Shown here: one piece after another, positions 43,480-52,953 of the stretch | Numbering within the stretch: the stretch's first letter is position 1 | Layout: each line of letters opens with the position of its first letter | Source: Alphaproteobacteria bacterium | GTDB taxonomy: Bacteria; Pseudomonadota; Alphaproteobacteria; Micavibrionales; Micavibrionaceae | Assembly (NCBI GenBank): GCA_018000295.1 | Contig: JAGNKE010000009.1 | Location: 1-64,000 of the forward strand | Length of the DNA: 64,000 nt | Direction: 5' to 3' | The notes under the pieces: model-generated | What the model was told of the DNA's origin: nothing | Database searches by the model: none | What the model saw: the letters and a program-made list of their open reading frames with translations, nothing else | Program-made: the position numbers and the translations under genes

Positions 43480-44575
43480 TAAACCTAAACAAAATCACAT
43501 CCCCGTCCTTCACGATGTATTCCTTGCCTTCCTGGCGCATTTTTCCCTTTTCCTTCGCGCCGGTTTCACCGTTGCAGGAAATGTAATCCTCGAAAGCGAT
43601 GACTTCGGCGCGGATGAAGCCGCGCTCGAAATCGGTGTGAATGCAACCCGCCGCTTCGGGAGCCTTCGCGCCCTTGCGGACTGTCCAGGCGCGGGTTTCC
43701 TTTGGCCCGCAGGTGAAGTAGGTCTGGAGATTTAAAAGCTTGTAGCCGGCGGCGATGACCTTGTTCAAACCCGGTTCGGCGAGGCCCATGGCCGTAATGT
43801 ATTCGTTTTTTTCTGTTTCGGATTCAAGCTGGGCGATTTCGGATTCTATGGCCGCACTGATGATGACCGTCTGTGCGCCCTTTTTTGCCGCCATCTCCAT
43901 GACCTTTTTGGTCCATTCGTTTCCTTGCGCGGCGTCCTGCTCCTTGACGTTGCAGACATATAGAACGGGCTTGGAGGTGATCAGCTGGCAGAGTTTCATC
44001 CAGCGGGCCTGATCCTCATTGTCCACCGCAACGGTGCGGGCGGGCTTGCCCTGATCGAGTGCTTCCTTTAGCCGGAGCATATACTCATACTGCCCCTTCG
44101 TTTCCTTGTCGCCCGTTTTGGCGCGGCGCTCGATCGTGGCGATCTGCTTTCCGAGACTCTCCATATCGGCGAGCATCAATTCAGTTTCGATGACGTCCTC
44201 ATCGCGCAGAGGATCAATCGCGCCCTCCACGTGGTGGATGTCAGCATCCTCGAAGCAGCGCAGGACGTGGATGATGGCATCGGTTTCGCGGATGTTAGCG
44301 AGGAACTGGTTGCCCAGACCCTCCCCCTTGCTGGCGCCCTTGACGAGGCCCGCGATATCGACGAATTCGAGCTGGGTGGGAATGATTTTCTGGGAGCCCG
44401 CGATTTTGGCGAGTTGCTCCATCCTTGCGTCCGGTACGGCGACGCGGCCGATGTTCGGCTCGATTGTGCAGAAGGGGAAGTTCGCCGCCTGCGCCGCGGC
44501 TGTGGCAGTCAGCGCGTTGAACAGGGTTGATTTTCCGACGTTGGGAAGTCCTACGATCCCGCAATTAAAGCCCAT
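43472..44575 (-). CDS. ychF: Ribosome-associated ATPase/GTPase YchF (OLA1 type)
   Basis: A 367-residue Obg-family P-loop protein that hydrolyses mainly ATP and is linked to translation and stress. G1 is [15 protein letters not shown] near 8-22, G3 is [16 protein letters not shown], and the C-terminal TGS domain ends [21 protein letters not shown]. The start overlaps the pth stop region by 11 bases, and the gene is the next to last of a leftward operon (bL25, pth, ychF, small gene). Confidence 0.95.
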   Translation of the reverse strand: MGFNCGIVGLPNVGKSTLFNALTATAAAQAANFPFCTIEPNIGRVAVPDARMEQLAKIAGSQKIIPTQLEFVDIAGLVKGASKGEGLGNQFLANIRETDAIIHVLRCFEDADIHHVEGAIDPLRDEDVIETELMLADMESLGKQIATIERRAKTGDKETKGQYEYMLRLKEALDQGKPARTVAVDNEDQARWMKLCQLITSKPVLYVCNVKEQDAAQGNEWTKKVMEMAAKKGAQTVIISAAIESEIAQLESETEKNEYITAMGLAEPGLNKVIAAGYKLLNLQTYFTCGPKETRAWTVRKGAKAPEAAGCIHTDFERGFIRAEVIAFEDYISCNGETGAKEKGKMRQEGKEYIVKDGDVILFRFNV

Positions 44576-45185
44576 CTTTTTCGTCCTTCTTTTTTGTTTC
44601 CAGTTTTATTTCTGGTGGTTTCGTTTTCAAATTTTTTTCATAGAGCGCCGGATTGTCCGAGAACAGATCGGAAACCTGTGCGGACATTTTTTCGAGTTTT
44701 TCCTCCAACCATAGCTTATCCTGCGCCGAGAAATCGCCGAGGACGTAATTACTGACATCCGCGCCCTTGAGCGGGGGGCGGCCAATGCCGATCCGCACCC
44801 GCCAGAAATCAGGAGTGCTCAGGGATTCCTGGATTGACTTGAGGCCGTTATGGCCCGCGTTGCCACCACCCTTCTTGACGCGGATTTCGCCCGGCAGGAG
44901 ATCCAGTTCATCATGAAAGACAATGATCCGGTCTGGCGCTATTTTATAAAAATGAGCGGCCTTGACCACCGACTGGCCGGAGAGGTTCATGAAAGTCTGT
45001 GGCTTGAGCAGGAGAATTTTTGTACGACCGACTTTCCCCTCGCTGATTTCACCGTCGAATTTTGAACGGAAGGGGGCGAAGGTTTCGTATTTTTGTGCAA
45101 TCGCTTCAACGACCATGAACCCGACATTGTGGCGGTTCATCCGGTATTTCGCGCCGGGGTTGCCCAGTCCTGCGAAGAGCCACAT
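44565..45185 (-). CDS. pth: Peptidyl-tRNA hydrolase
   Basis: Releases tRNA from prematurely dropped peptidyl-tRNA. ATG 45185 gives 206 residues beginning [23 protein letters not shown], split here as [11 protein letters not shown] and NRHNVGF; the catalytic His sits in the latter. [10 protein letters not shown] and [15 protein letters not shown] are family motifs. AGAGGA is well placed. The frame is open to 45281 but has no conserved sequence there. The C-terminal tail after about 190 is lysine-rich. It overlaps ychF by 11 bases. Confidence 0.94.
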   Translation of the reverse strand: MWLFAGLGNPGAKYRMNRHNVGFMVVEAIAQKYETFAPFRSKFDGEISEGKVGRTKILLLKPQTFMNLSGQSVVKAAHFYKIAPDRIIVFHDELDLLPGEIRVKKGGGNAGHNGLKSIQESLSTPDFWRVRIGIGRPPLKGADVSNYVLGDFSAQDKLWLEEKLEKMSAQVSDLFSDNPALYEKNLKTKPPEIKLETKKKDEKDGL

Positions 45186-45277
45186 ATCCGATTCCTCTGC
45201 GGTCCGCTCTAAAGCTGAAAAAGGCGCCGGATGTTTTCTGCAAAACCCGGCGCCCCTTAAAATCCAGCCTAAGAGTT

Positions 45278-45973
45278 TCACTTCTTCTCAGGAGCCTTTT
45301 TTTCCGGGGCTTTCTTCTCACCAGCCGGAGCCTGACCAGCAGCGGCAGGGGCAGCTTCAGCAGCGGCTTCGCCTTCTGCAGCCTTGACCTCATCCTCATC
45401 GGGTCCGGTTTTCGGCGCGACCACGGTCGCAATCGTGAAATCGCGGTTGGTGATCACCGGCTTAACGCCCGTGGGCAGAACGGCGTCGCTGATCTTGACC
45501 GCATCGCCCAATTCCTTACCCGCCAGATTGACGTCGATGGATTCGGGGATGTCCATGGCGCTGCACATCAGTTCGACTTCATGACGCACGACGTTCAGGA
45601 CGCCCTTCTGGAAGATGCCGGGTGAGTCCTCGTGATTGATGAAATGCACAGGCACCTTGACCGCAATCTTGGTCTTGGGCGTCACGCGCAGAAAATCAAT
45701 ATGCTCGATGAAGTCCGTTACCGGATGTTGCTGTACATCGCGCACCAGAACGAGATGATCCTGACCGTCAAGATTCAGGTCGCAGATGTTTGTGAACATA
45801 TGGCCCTTGCGGTATTCGATGGTGGCCTCGTTCGTTGAAAGGGAGATTTTAACAGGCTCTTTCCCGTCGCCGTAGACGACAGCGGGAACACGGCCCTCAC
45901 GGCGTAATGTCCGCGCAACCCCTTTACCGGCGCGTTCACGTTTAGCCGCTTTTAAAGCGTATTTTCTAGACAT
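45278..45973 (-). CDS. rplY: Large ribosomal protein bL25 (Ctc form)
   Basis: A 231-residue long form of bL25. The N-terminal 5S-rRNA-binding domain (ERAGKGVARTLRREGRVPAVVYG) is followed by the TL5-like C-terminal domain (VPVHFINHEDSPGI...) and a low-complexity Ala/Glu/Lys tail from about 195. Position before pth, as in many bacteria, supports the call. It starts about 107 bp after prs on the same strand. Confidence 0.93.
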   Translation of the reverse strand: MSRKYALKAAKRERAGKGVARTLRREGRVPAVVYGDGKEPVKISLSTNEATIEYRKGHMFTNICDLNLDGQDHLVLVRDVQQHPVTDFIEHIDFLRVTPKTKIAVKVPVHFINHEDSPGIFQKGVLNVVRHEVELMCSAMDIPESIDVNLAGKELGDAVKISDAVLPTGVKPVITNRDFTIATVVAPKTGPDEDEVKAAEGEAAAEAAPAAAGQAPAGEKKAPEKKAPEKK

Positions 45974-46080
45974 TTCAATAACCTCATGGTTTCAAGATTA
46001 ATGCTGGCCTCCAGGGGTGCCCGCATTCAGGCGCTAAATAACCCCATCCGTGGCGATTTTACAAGCGTTTTTTGGGTAAA

Positions 46081-47013
46081 CTACTTGAAAAGCTCGGAAA
46101 TCGAGCGTTCCTCGAAGATCCTACGGGTGGCCTCGCCGATCAGGTTGGCAATGCTGATCTGCTCGATGTTTTTGGCGGCTTTCATGGCGTCCGTGGCCGG
46201 AATACTGTCGGAAATCACCAATTTGGACAGGGGGGAATTCTTGACCTTGTTGACCGCCTCACCTGACAGGACGCCGTGAACGACGTAGGCGGAGACGTCC
46301 GTTGCCCCTTTTTCTTTTAAGACAACCGCAGCGTTGGTCAGCGTTCCTCCTGAATCGACAATGTCGTCCACAAGAACACAGGCCTTGCCGCTGACATCGC
46401 CGATAACGTTCATGACTTCGGATACTCCCGCTTCTTCCCGCCGTTTGTCGATGATCGCCAGATCGGCCTTCAGACGCTTGGCCAAGGCCCGAGCGCGGAA
46501 GACTCCGCCGACGTCAGGCGAGACAATGCACAGCCTTTGGCCTTCGTAATGCTTTTTAATGTGCGGCACGAAGACGGGGGCGGAGATGAGATTATCGACC
46601 GGAATATCGAAGAATCCTTGGATCTGCCCCGCGTGAAGGTCCATCGTCAAAACGCGGTCGGCCCCGGCTGCCGTTATCAAATTCGCTACAAGCTTGGCGG
46701 AAATCGGGGTGCGTCCTCCGGTTTTGCGATCCTGCCGCGCATAGCCGAAATACGGAATGACCGCTGTAATCCGTTTGGCGGAGCCGCGCTTGAGTGCGTC
46801 TATGGCGATCAGGAGTTCCATCAAATGATCGTTCGCGGGATAAGATGTGGACTGGATGAAGAACGTATCCTGACCGCGGACGTTCTCCATGATCTCGACA
46901 AAGATTTCCATGTCGTTAAAGCGGCGGATGCTGCACTGGGTCAGGGGGACGTCAAGATAAGAGGATATCGCCTCAGACAATGGACGATTCGAATTTCCGC
47001 ACATCAGTTTCAT
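46081..47013 (-). CDS. prs: Ribose-phosphate pyrophosphokinase
   Basis: Makes PRPP from ribose 5-phosphate and ATP for nucleotide, His and Trp synthesis. The 310 residues carry [19 protein letters not shown], the flexible loop [35 protein letters not shown] and the PRPP motif [12 protein letters not shown]. It starts with the usual short strand at residues 1-10 (MKLMCGNSN). It lies about 107 bp before bL25. Confidence 0.96.
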   Translation of the reverse strand: MKLMCGNSNRPLSEAISSYLDVPLTQCSIRRFNDMEIFVEIMENVRGQDTFFIQSTSYPANDHLMELLIAIDALKRGSAKRITAVIPYFGYARQDRKTGGRTPISAKLVANLITAAGADRVLTMDLHAGQIQGFFDIPVDNLISAPVFVPHIKKHYEGQRLCIVSPDVGGVFRARALAKRLKADLAIIDKRREEAGVSEVMNVIGDVSGKACVLVDDIVDSGGTLTNAAVVLKEKGATDVSAYVVHGVLSGEAVNKVKNSPLSKLVISDSIPATDAMKAAKNIEQISIANLIGEATRRIFEERSISELFK

Positions 47014-47122
47014 TGCGCTCGCCCGTGGCTCCCGGAACGTTGATTACTCACGTATTCTTATGACCCCGACTGCGGACTATAAGTCATCAAGTCTTAAAAT
47101 GAAACGACTTTTATTGCAGTGC

Positions 47123-47944
47123 CTATATTTTTATGGCGATCACCGCGATCTGGCGGCCGTAATCGGGTTCTTTGCGGTGGGTCGTACGGCGGTAGCTATA
47201 GAAGCTCTGCTCGTCGGCGTAGGTGTCCATATTCAGGCACGATACGTTTGTTACTCCCGCCATAGCCAGACGCCAGACGCAATAAGAGGGCAGATCGAAC
47301 ATGAGATGCCCGGGTTTGGCTGACTTTCTGAAGAAACGGGCAGAGGTTGCGTCATTTTCCAGAAACGGCTCGGAGAAATTTTCTGTGACCTCGTAGGATT
47401 GCGGTCCGATGCACGGGCCTATGCAAGCGCGGATGGTGTTGAGGTTGGCGCCCTGCTCCGTTAAAGCCTGGACCGCGGCCTCAAGAACGCCTGAAAGAGC
47501 GCCCTTCCAGCCGGCATGAGCGGCGGCAATCACGGGCGCTCCCTCCGGTTTTTCCGCGGCGAGTAGAACCGGGACGCAATCGGCGACCAGAATCCCCAAG
47601 CCTATTCCGGCCTTATCCGTGACCATCGCGTCAGCCTGCGGCCTTGCGTCCGTCGTCCAGGGTGCTTTGATCATGAGGCATTGCGGGCCATGGACCTGAT
47701 AGAGGGAGAGTAAATTTTCCGGCTCTATCCCGGCCTCTGCGGCCACGATTGCGCGGTTGCGGGCGATATGTTCGGGGTTATCGCCCGATCCCTGCCCGCA
47801 ATTCAGGCCGGAGAAAACTCCCGTGCTGACTCCCCCTGCCCGCCCGAAAAAGCCGTAAAAGATTTTCGGGTTCAGTCCGGCTGAAAAATCCGGGTGAAGG
47901 AAAATTGAGGGTTTAGAAGCCTGCGGGTCTGAGGGTGCGGTCAT
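47123..47944 (-). CDS. pgeF: Polyphenol oxidase/purine nucleoside phosphorylase family (YfiH/LACC1)
   Basis: A 273-residue protein of the DUF152 family. Family motifs are FFGRAGGVSTG, NCGQGSGDN, YQVHGPQ, HAGWKGALSGVLE (metal-binding His) and CIGPCIGPQSYEV. Homologues act as purine nucleoside phosphorylase or adenosine deaminase, and as a factor for cytoplasmic peptidoglycan fidelity (PgeF). The start lies 32 bases inside the end of midA, so the two are translationally coupled in an lgt-midA-pgeF operon. Confidence 0.88.
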   Translation of the reverse strand: MTAPSDPQASKPSIFLHPDFSAGLNPKIFYGFFGRAGGVSTGVFSGLNCGQGSGDNPEHIARNRAIVAAEAGIEPENLLSLYQVHGPQCLMIKAPWTTDARPQADAMVTDKAGIGLGILVADCVPVLLAAEKPEGAPVIAAAHAGWKGALSGVLEAAVQALTEQGANLNTIRACIGPCIGPQSYEVTENFSEPFLENDATSARFFRKSAKPGHLMFDLPSYCVWRLAMAGVTNVSCLNMDTYADEQSFYSYRRTTHRKEPDYGRQIAVIAIKI

Positions 47945-49001
47945 GAGTGATACATATGGCTTTAAAAAGTTGGCCCATTACGGCAGGACCGCTCAGGCGC
48001 AGCACAGCCGACTTCATCTCTTTTAGCGAACTTTCTGCCGAAGGGCTACGGGTTGTCTCCAAGGCGCGGATCAAAGTTTCAGCGCGTTGAGCCAAGCCCA
48101 GAGACAGGAGGAAATGCGACTGTGTCACCGGGCCGTAGACCCATGCCCCTGCCTTCCGGGCGACCTGAGAGAGGCGTTCAAAATCCACATGGGCGGTCAG
48201 GTCGGCTTCTCCGATATCTTTGAGTATCTCAGCATATTTATGATCTCGAACGGCCTGAAGCGTGTCGCCCGGGGCAGACTTTATGTGGCCGTAGTCGATG
48301 AACAAGGCTGCGCCCCCTGCCTTCAGAAGTTTTAGCGTTTGTAAGATGAAGGTATTCTGGGCGGGGCTGATTTCAACGATTTCTCCTTCCTCTACCTGAA
48401 AGACATCATGGTCATCTATTTTTCCTTCAAAGGGCTTTTCTGAGAAAGTGAACCCGTGTGTCGGCGCGCATATTATGGCGCGTTCGGCCCAAGCTTGACC
48501 GCGCCGGATCAACTGGCGTACGGGCAGTGCGTCCAGAAACTCGTTGCCGATCATGATGAGCGGAATTCCTCCTGTATCCGGGGGCAGTTTCTCATGAAAA
48601 TACATGGTGTATTCCGAAAGAGTTTGCTTCTGGAGTTGGCGCAGGACTGGACTGGTTTCAAGGAGGTGGATTTCCGCAGCTTCCAAAAAGCCCTTTGCGT
48701 TTTTTGCGGCTCTCAAAGCGTCCGCCATCAGGGTGCCGCGTCCGGGGCCACATTCCAGGAGGATCAGTTTTTTTGGGCTTCCCATCTGGCGCCACAGGTC
48801 TGCAGCCCAAAGGCCGATCAGTTCACCGAATATCTGGGAGATTTCGGGAGCCGTAGTAAAATCTCCTCCGCGCCCCAGCGGGTCGCGGGTTCTATAATAA
48901 CCATGTTCGGGGTGACCAAGCGCCAGTTCCATGAACGTGCCTACATCCAGCGGCCCTTCCGATGCGATCCTTGCAGCGAGAATCAGCTCAAGCGGGTACA
49001 T
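47913..49001 (-). CDS. SAM-dependent methyltransferase, MidA/NDUFAF7 family
   Basis: A 362-residue DUF185 protein from ATG 49001. Motifs include GHPEHGYYRTRDPLGRGGDF, TAPEISQIFGELIG and ILLECGPGRGTLMADALR, the SAM-binding loop. The mitochondrial relative NDUFAF7 methylates a complex I subunit; the bacterial role is less clear. The frame runs 60 bases further upstream inside lgt, but that part is not conserved. It overlaps the lgt end by 14 bases. Confidence 0.88.
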   Translation of the reverse strand: MYPLELILAARIASEGPLDVGTFMELALGHPEHGYYRTRDPLGRGGDFTTAPEISQIFGELIGLWAADLWRQMGSPKKLILLECGPGRGTLMADALRAAKNAKGFLEAAEIHLLETSPVLRQLQKQTLSEYTMYFHEKLPPDTGGIPLIMIGNEFLDALPVRQLIRRGQAWAERAIICAPTHGFTFSEKPFEGKIDDHDVFQVEEGEIVEISPAQNTFILQTLKLLKAGGAALFIDYGHIKSAPGDTLQAVRDHKYAEILKDIGEADLTAHVDFERLSQVARKAGAWVYGPVTQSHFLLSLGLAQRAETLIRALETTRSPSAESSLKEMKSAVLRLSGPAVMGQLFKAICITHDRTLRPAGF

Positions 49002-49818
49002 GGGGTTTTGTCTGCGCTGTCGCGGAATTCTGACGTGATGAACGCACGGCCAGAAAAACACCGATGGCGATCATCGGCAGGCAGAGCATCTGGCCCATGG
49101 TAACGAGGTTTGCGATATAGCCGATCTGCGCGTCCGGCTCCCGTACCGTTTCCACCAGAAAACGGAAAGTGCCGTAGCCGATCAGGAAAATGCCTGAGAC
49201 TATGCCGGGGCGATTGCGGATGGAGGGTTTTTTGATTAACACAGCCAAAAGGATGAACAGAACTATCCCCTCCAGAAAGGCCTCATAGAGCTGGCTCGGG
49301 TGGCGGGGGAGACCTGAACCGTCGGGAAAGATCACACCCCACCAGACGTCAGTATGCTTTCCATAGAGTTCGGCATTGACGAAATTGGCCAACCGCCCGA
49401 AAAACAGGCCAATTGGCACTGCGGCGCAGACGATATCCGACAAGCGCAGCAGGGGGATTTGCCGCTTGCGGGCGTAAAGAACCATGGCGAGAAGGACGCC
49501 CAGCATCCCGCCGTGGAAGGACATCCCGCCCTTCCAGACCATCAGTGCTTCCAGCGGGCTTTCGAGATAAAGGCCCGGCGCATAGAACAGGACATACCCC
49601 AGACGCCCGCCCGCGATGACCCCCAGTACCGCCCATGTAATAAAATCGTCGATTTCGGTGGCTGACGGGCGTTCTCCCTCCTGCCCCTTACTGGCCAGAT
49701 TCAAGGCATACCGCCAGCCCAGAAGGATTCCCACCATGTAGGACAGAGCGTACCAGCGGACCGCAAGGGGGCCGATTTCAAGGGCTATGGGGTCAATCTC
49801 CGGGAACTGGAATGCCAT
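48988..49818 (-). CDS. lgt: Prolipoprotein diacylglyceryl transferase
   Basis: Inner-membrane enzyme attaching diacylglycerol to the lipobox cysteine, the first step of lipoprotein maturation. The 276 residues have seven hydrophobic segments and the Lgt signature GRLANFVNAELYGKHTD followed by RHPSQLYEA. The first 20 residues (MAFQFPEIDPIALEIGPLAV) are typical. It is required for the lipoproteins at 31081 and 32032. The promoter region (49819-49983) is shared with divergent ubiK. Confidence 0.95.
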   Translation of the reverse strand: MAFQFPEIDPIALEIGPLAVRWYALSYMVGILLGWRYALNLASKGQEGERPSATEIDDFITWAVLGVIAGGRLGYVLFYAPGLYLESPLEALMVWKGGMSFHGGMLGVLLAMVLYARKRQIPLLRLSDIVCAAVPIGLFFGRLANFVNAELYGKHTDVWWGVIFPDGSGLPRHPSQLYEAFLEGIVLFILLAVLIKKPSIRNRPGIVSGIFLIGYGTFRFLVETVREPDAQIGYIANLVTMGQMLCLPMIAIGVFLAVRSSRQNSATAQTKPHVPA

Positions 49819-49983
49819 AGGCCTTTATCCGTCCGTCCGGGGCGTTTGTAAACCCCTTTGTGGGCATATGCCGCCCGGGATGATAAATCGGGGGGTAACC
49901 TTGTGCTGCAAGGGGTTATGAAACTTGCAAAACCCCGACAGGCGTGTTAGAAAGCCGCCAACTTTGCGGACGGGTAAAAAAGG

Positions 49984-50268
49984 ATGGTTTCGCGGGAAAA
50001 AATAATAGATGATCTGGCCCGGCTTGCCGGCGGAGCTGCTACGCTTCTCGGGGAAGCCGGGAAACAAGCCAACGAAAATTTCCGCAACCGTCTGGACAGC
50101 CTTGCTCTCAAGCTTGATCTCGTTCCCCGTGAGGATTTCGAGCGGCTTGAACTGGTTGTCGAAACCCAGCGCGATGAGATTGAGGATCTGAAGCGGCGTC
50201 TTCGTGCGCTGGAAGGATCTGGGGCAAAATCATCCAATCGTTCGGGTTCCCGCAAGAAAAAAGTTTAG
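49984..50268 (+). CDS. ubiK: UbiK-type accessory factor (BMFP protein)
   Basis: A 94-residue protein with an N-terminal amphipathic helix (LARLAGGAATLLGEAGKQAN) and a C-terminal coiled coil (RDEIEDLKRRLRALE), as in UbiK/YqiC. In E. coli UbiK assists aerobic ubiquinone synthesis by binding UbiJ. The basic tail (SRKKKV) is common in the family. It is divergent from lgt. Confidence 0.85.
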   Translation: MVSREKIIDDLARLAGGAATLLGEAGKQANENFRNRLDSLALKLDLVPREDFERLELVVETQRDEIEDLKRRLRALEGSGAKSSNRSGSRKKKV

Positions 50269-50311
50269 TGGTTTTTTATAAGGTTATAATTTTATAAATT
50301 TGGGGTGCGTG

Positions 50312-50815
50312 ATGGTCAGCAGAACGGAATTTACGGAACAGGGTTTAAATCCTCTGGACAGCGTTGAAGAGATTCTCTCGGAACAAAACTGGGTCTTCGA
50401 CCGTACGGATGACGACTGCCTTACTGTCCAAATCAAGGGGAGAAGCTGCAGCTACAGGCTGTTCTTCATCTGGCAAAAAAATCTCAGCGCCCTACAGTTC
50501 ACCTGTGAATTCGATGTGTCCGTCCGCGCCGACAATATGGCGCTGGCCAGTTCAGCGCTTTTGGACATGAACGAAGAATCCTGGATGGGGCATTTTGAAA
50601 TCGCCCGACGGACTTTGGTTCCCTCTTACCGTCAAACCTGTCTGATGAAGGGTTACGAGTTTCATGAAAGCAGCGCCTATCTCGGCGATCTCATTGATAT
50701 CTCTCTCGCGCATTGTGAGCGCTTTTACCCCGTGTTTGAATTACTTTCCCGCAAGCAACCTGCCAATCCCGAGCATCTGTCTCTGGCTCTCATGGAAACG
50801 GCCGGGGAGTCGTAA
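50312..50815 (+). CDS. YbjN domain protein
   Basis: A 167-residue protein from ATG 50312 (GGGGTG lies before it). The fold follows YbjN: EILSEQNWVFDRTDDD, then FIWQKNLSALQFTCEFDV, and SALLDMNEESWMGHFEI. YbjN-family proteins are related to type III secretion chaperones and to stress or motility phenotypes, but the function is unclear. It sits between ubiK and proC on the same strand. Confidence 0.75.
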   Translation: MVSRTEFTEQGLNPLDSVEEILSEQNWVFDRTDDDCLTVQIKGRSCSYRLFFIWQKNLSALQFTCEFDVSVRADNMALASSALLDMNEESWMGHFEIARRTLVPSYRQTCLMKGYEFHESSAYLGDLIDISLAHCERFYPVFELLSRKQPANPEHLSLALMETAGES

Positions 50816-50837
50816 TTCCACAACAGACTAGGACTCC

Positions 50838-51668
50838 ATGACCTACGTACCGCAAGACCCGATCCATACTGTCCTTCTGGTCGGGTGCGGGAAGATGGGA
50901 TCAGCTTTGCTTGAGCGGTGGCTTGATCAAAAGCTTGCCTCGCATTTTATCGTGATCGACCCTACTCCCTTGCCTGAGGCTCTGGCAAAGGATCCGTGCA
51001 TTGTCCATGAGAAGGACGTTCCAGCGCAGTTTCAGAAAGACCCCGATGTCGCGCTTATTGCGGTTAAGCCGCAAATCCTGAATTCCGTACTTGAAAAAAT
51101 TGCCCGTCAGAAATTCAAGAAAACTTTGTTTGTTTCCATCGCTGCCGGAAAACCTCTCAAAATTTTTGAGCAAATACTCGGCGCCAAGCAGCCGGTTATA
51201 CGCTCGATGCCCAACACCCCGGCTGCGATCGGTCGCGGCGTGATTACGGCTGTCGCTAATGCCTCTGTTACTCCCTCACAGAAGGAGATGGCCTCGCGCC
51301 TTTTGGATTGTGCCGGGACTTTGGTCTGGATGGACGAGGAAGAGCTGATGGATGCGGTCACCGCCCTTTCGGGCAGTGGTCCGGCGTATGTGTTCCTTTT
51401 GATCGAAGCTATGGCCAAGGCCGGAGAGAAACTCGGCCTTTCCCCCGATCAAGCCATGATTCTGGCTCGGCAGACGGTCATTGGCAGCGCCGCTCTGGCT
51501 GAAGCTTCGCCGGACATCCCTGCGGCTCAACTCCGGCAAAACGTCACCAGCCCCGGCGGAACGACCGAAGCCGCGCTTCATGTTCTTATGAAAGACGAGG
51601 CTCTGCAGAGGCTTTTCGATCAAGCACTCCTTGCCGCAAGAGATCGCGGCAAGGCGCTGAGTTCATAA
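50838..51668 (+). CDS. proC: Pyrroline-5-carboxylate reductase
   Basis: Last step of proline synthesis. The 276 residues have the NAD(P)-binding VLLVGCGKMGSALLE near 13-27, VKPQILNSVL, RSMPNTPAAIGRGV and the family signature near the C-terminus (ALSGSGPAYVFLLIEAM, VTSPGGTTEAAL). The call is standard. It starts 23 bp after the YbjN-like gene. Confidence 0.95.
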   Translation: MTYVPQDPIHTVLLVGCGKMGSALLERWLDQKLASHFIVIDPTPLPEALAKDPCIVHEKDVPAQFQKDPDVALIAVKPQILNSVLEKIARQKFKKTLFVSIAAGKPLKIFEQILGAKQPVIRSMPNTPAAIGRGVITAVANASVTPSQKEMASRLLDCAGTLVWMDEEELMDAVTALSGSGPAYVFLLIEAMAKAGEKLGLSPDQAMILARQTVIGSAALAEASPDIPAAQLRQNVTSPGGTTEAALHVLMKDEALQRLFDQALLAARDRGKALSS

Positions 51669-51683
51669 ACTTAGTCGCTAAAG

Positions 51684-52112
51684 TTAGCGGCCGCGTGTGC
51701 CCAAACCAATATCCTTGGCCAGCTTACTCCGGCGGCGCGCATAGTTTGGCGCGACCATCGGATAGTCAGCAGGCAGACCCCAGCGCTCCCGGTATTCCTC
51801 GGGCGTCATGTTGTAGGCCGTCTTCAGGTGACGCTTGAGCATTTTCAGCTTCTTGCCGTCCTCCAGGCAGATGATGTAATCCGGCGTTATGGAACGCTTG
51901 ATCGGAACTGCGGGCTGCGGTCGGTCAGCTGTTACAGAAGTTTCGGTGTTCAGATTGGCAACGGTTTTATAAACCTGCTCTATCACCGCGGAGATCTCCC
52001 CCGCCTGCAACGTGTTGTTCGACAGATAGGCGGAGACGATTTCCGTCGTCATCGCCAAAAGATCTTCCCTGCCGATATTCTCATTCGTTTTTTCTGCTCT
52101 TGCTTCAACCAT
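51684..52112 (-). CDS. mucR: MucR/Ros family transcription regulator
   Basis: A 142-residue zinc-finger-type regulator of alphaproteobacteria. The signature lies at about 79-120: PDYIICLEDGKKLKMLKRHL followed by NMTPEEYRERWGLPADYP. The zinc site is incomplete: Cys82 is present, Asp85 replaces the second Cys, His95 is present, and Ala99 stands where the fourth ligand (His) is usual. Some family members work without zinc. MucR binds AT-rich sites to silence or activate many genes; the AT-rich stretch upstream (52113-52233) may be autoregulatory. Converges with proC. Confidence 0.85.
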   Translation of the reverse strand: MVEARAEKTNENIGREDLLAMTTEIVSAYLSNNTLQAGEISAVIEQVYKTVANLNTETSVTADRPQPAVPIKRSITPDYIICLEDGKKLKMLKRHLKTAYNMTPEEYRERWGLPADYPMVAPNYARRRSKLAKDIGLGTRGR

Positions 52113-52233
52113 TCTACTCGTCCGTATATAAAAAAGTGATTATTTGATAATTTTACCCGGAGCAGAAAATACGCCTAAACGTCATTTAAAGGCAAGGAAA
52201 AACATAAATATTTTTATTGCGAATATTTACTTT

Positions 52234-52953
52234 TTACTTTTCACGACTTTTCGCCATTTTTGGCATCGTCACGTCGGGTGCCCGCAGATAAACAGGCTGA
52301 ATTTCCGTAAAGTTTTTCTTCTGCTGGAACAATTCTTTCGCCCTTTTCGCCGTGATTATCGGGTCCGCCAAGGTTATTTCCCTAGCCGCGATTGTGGCCG
52401 GGTTGGTTCCCCATTCTTTTTGGATCCTCTCTACGGCATCGCCGAGGAGAAGAGTCCTTTCCGTTGATAGTTCGTCTCTGATCGCTTCTGAAGATGCACA
52501 TTGTCCGTGCGTTATGGTGTTCCCTTGAGCGTCAAACTGCTGAACGTAGAAATCGGTGCGTTTGGTTTCAAGAAGCACAAGGTAACGGGCGTAACCCCTA
52601 TTCTCCTCCCTTTGCAGGGCGGTGTGCAGGATGGTCTCAAATGTGCCGACTCCGATCACAGGAATCTCCAAAGCCAAGCCCAACGCCTTGGCGGCGGCTA
52701 TGCCTATCCTGATTCCGGTGAAGGCGCCGGGGCCATTCACCACGGCGATCAAGCCGATCTCTCCGTATTGTCTTCCGGCGGCGGCCAGGACTACCTCAAT
52801 CATCGGCACGAGGTGTTCGGCCTGACCGGAGGACATCTCCCTCGACAAGCCCGCCAAAGGGATATCGTCTTTGCTGTTCAGGAGACCGATGGCGCAACCG
52901 CTGAGAGCGCTATCGATCGAAAGGATCAGGGGTTTGGCCAGAGCCTGGTTCAA
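52234..52953 (-). CDS. tsaB: tRNA t6A synthesis protein TsaB
   Basis: A 239-residue ASKHA-fold protein that pairs with TsaD to make N6-threonylcarbamoyladenosine on ANN-reading tRNAs. It starts at TTG 52953, embedded in the nfu stop (ATTGA), so it is translationally coupled. Family motifs are ILSIDSALSGCAIGL, EHLVPMIEVVLAAAG and VNGPGAFTGIRIGIAAAKALGLA. No ATG lies nearby that keeps the N-terminal strand. Confidence 0.9.
   Translation of the reverse strand: MNQALAKPLILSIDSALSGCAIGLLNSKDDIPLAGLSREMSSGQAEHLVPMIEVVLAAAGRQYGEIGLIAVVNGPGAFTGIRIGIAAAKALGLALEIPVIGVGTFETILHTALQREENRGYARYLVLLETKRTDFYVQQFDAQGNTITHGQCASSEAIRDELSTERTLLLGDAVERIQKEWGTNPATIAAREITLADPIITAKRAKELFQQKKNFTEIQPVYLRAPDVTMPKMAKSREK

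Noticed and set aside
49819..49983. Short inverted CCCC/GGGG repeats between lgt and ubiK
   Set aside because: Stems are short, loops long and no T run follows; not enough for a terminator or riboswitch call.
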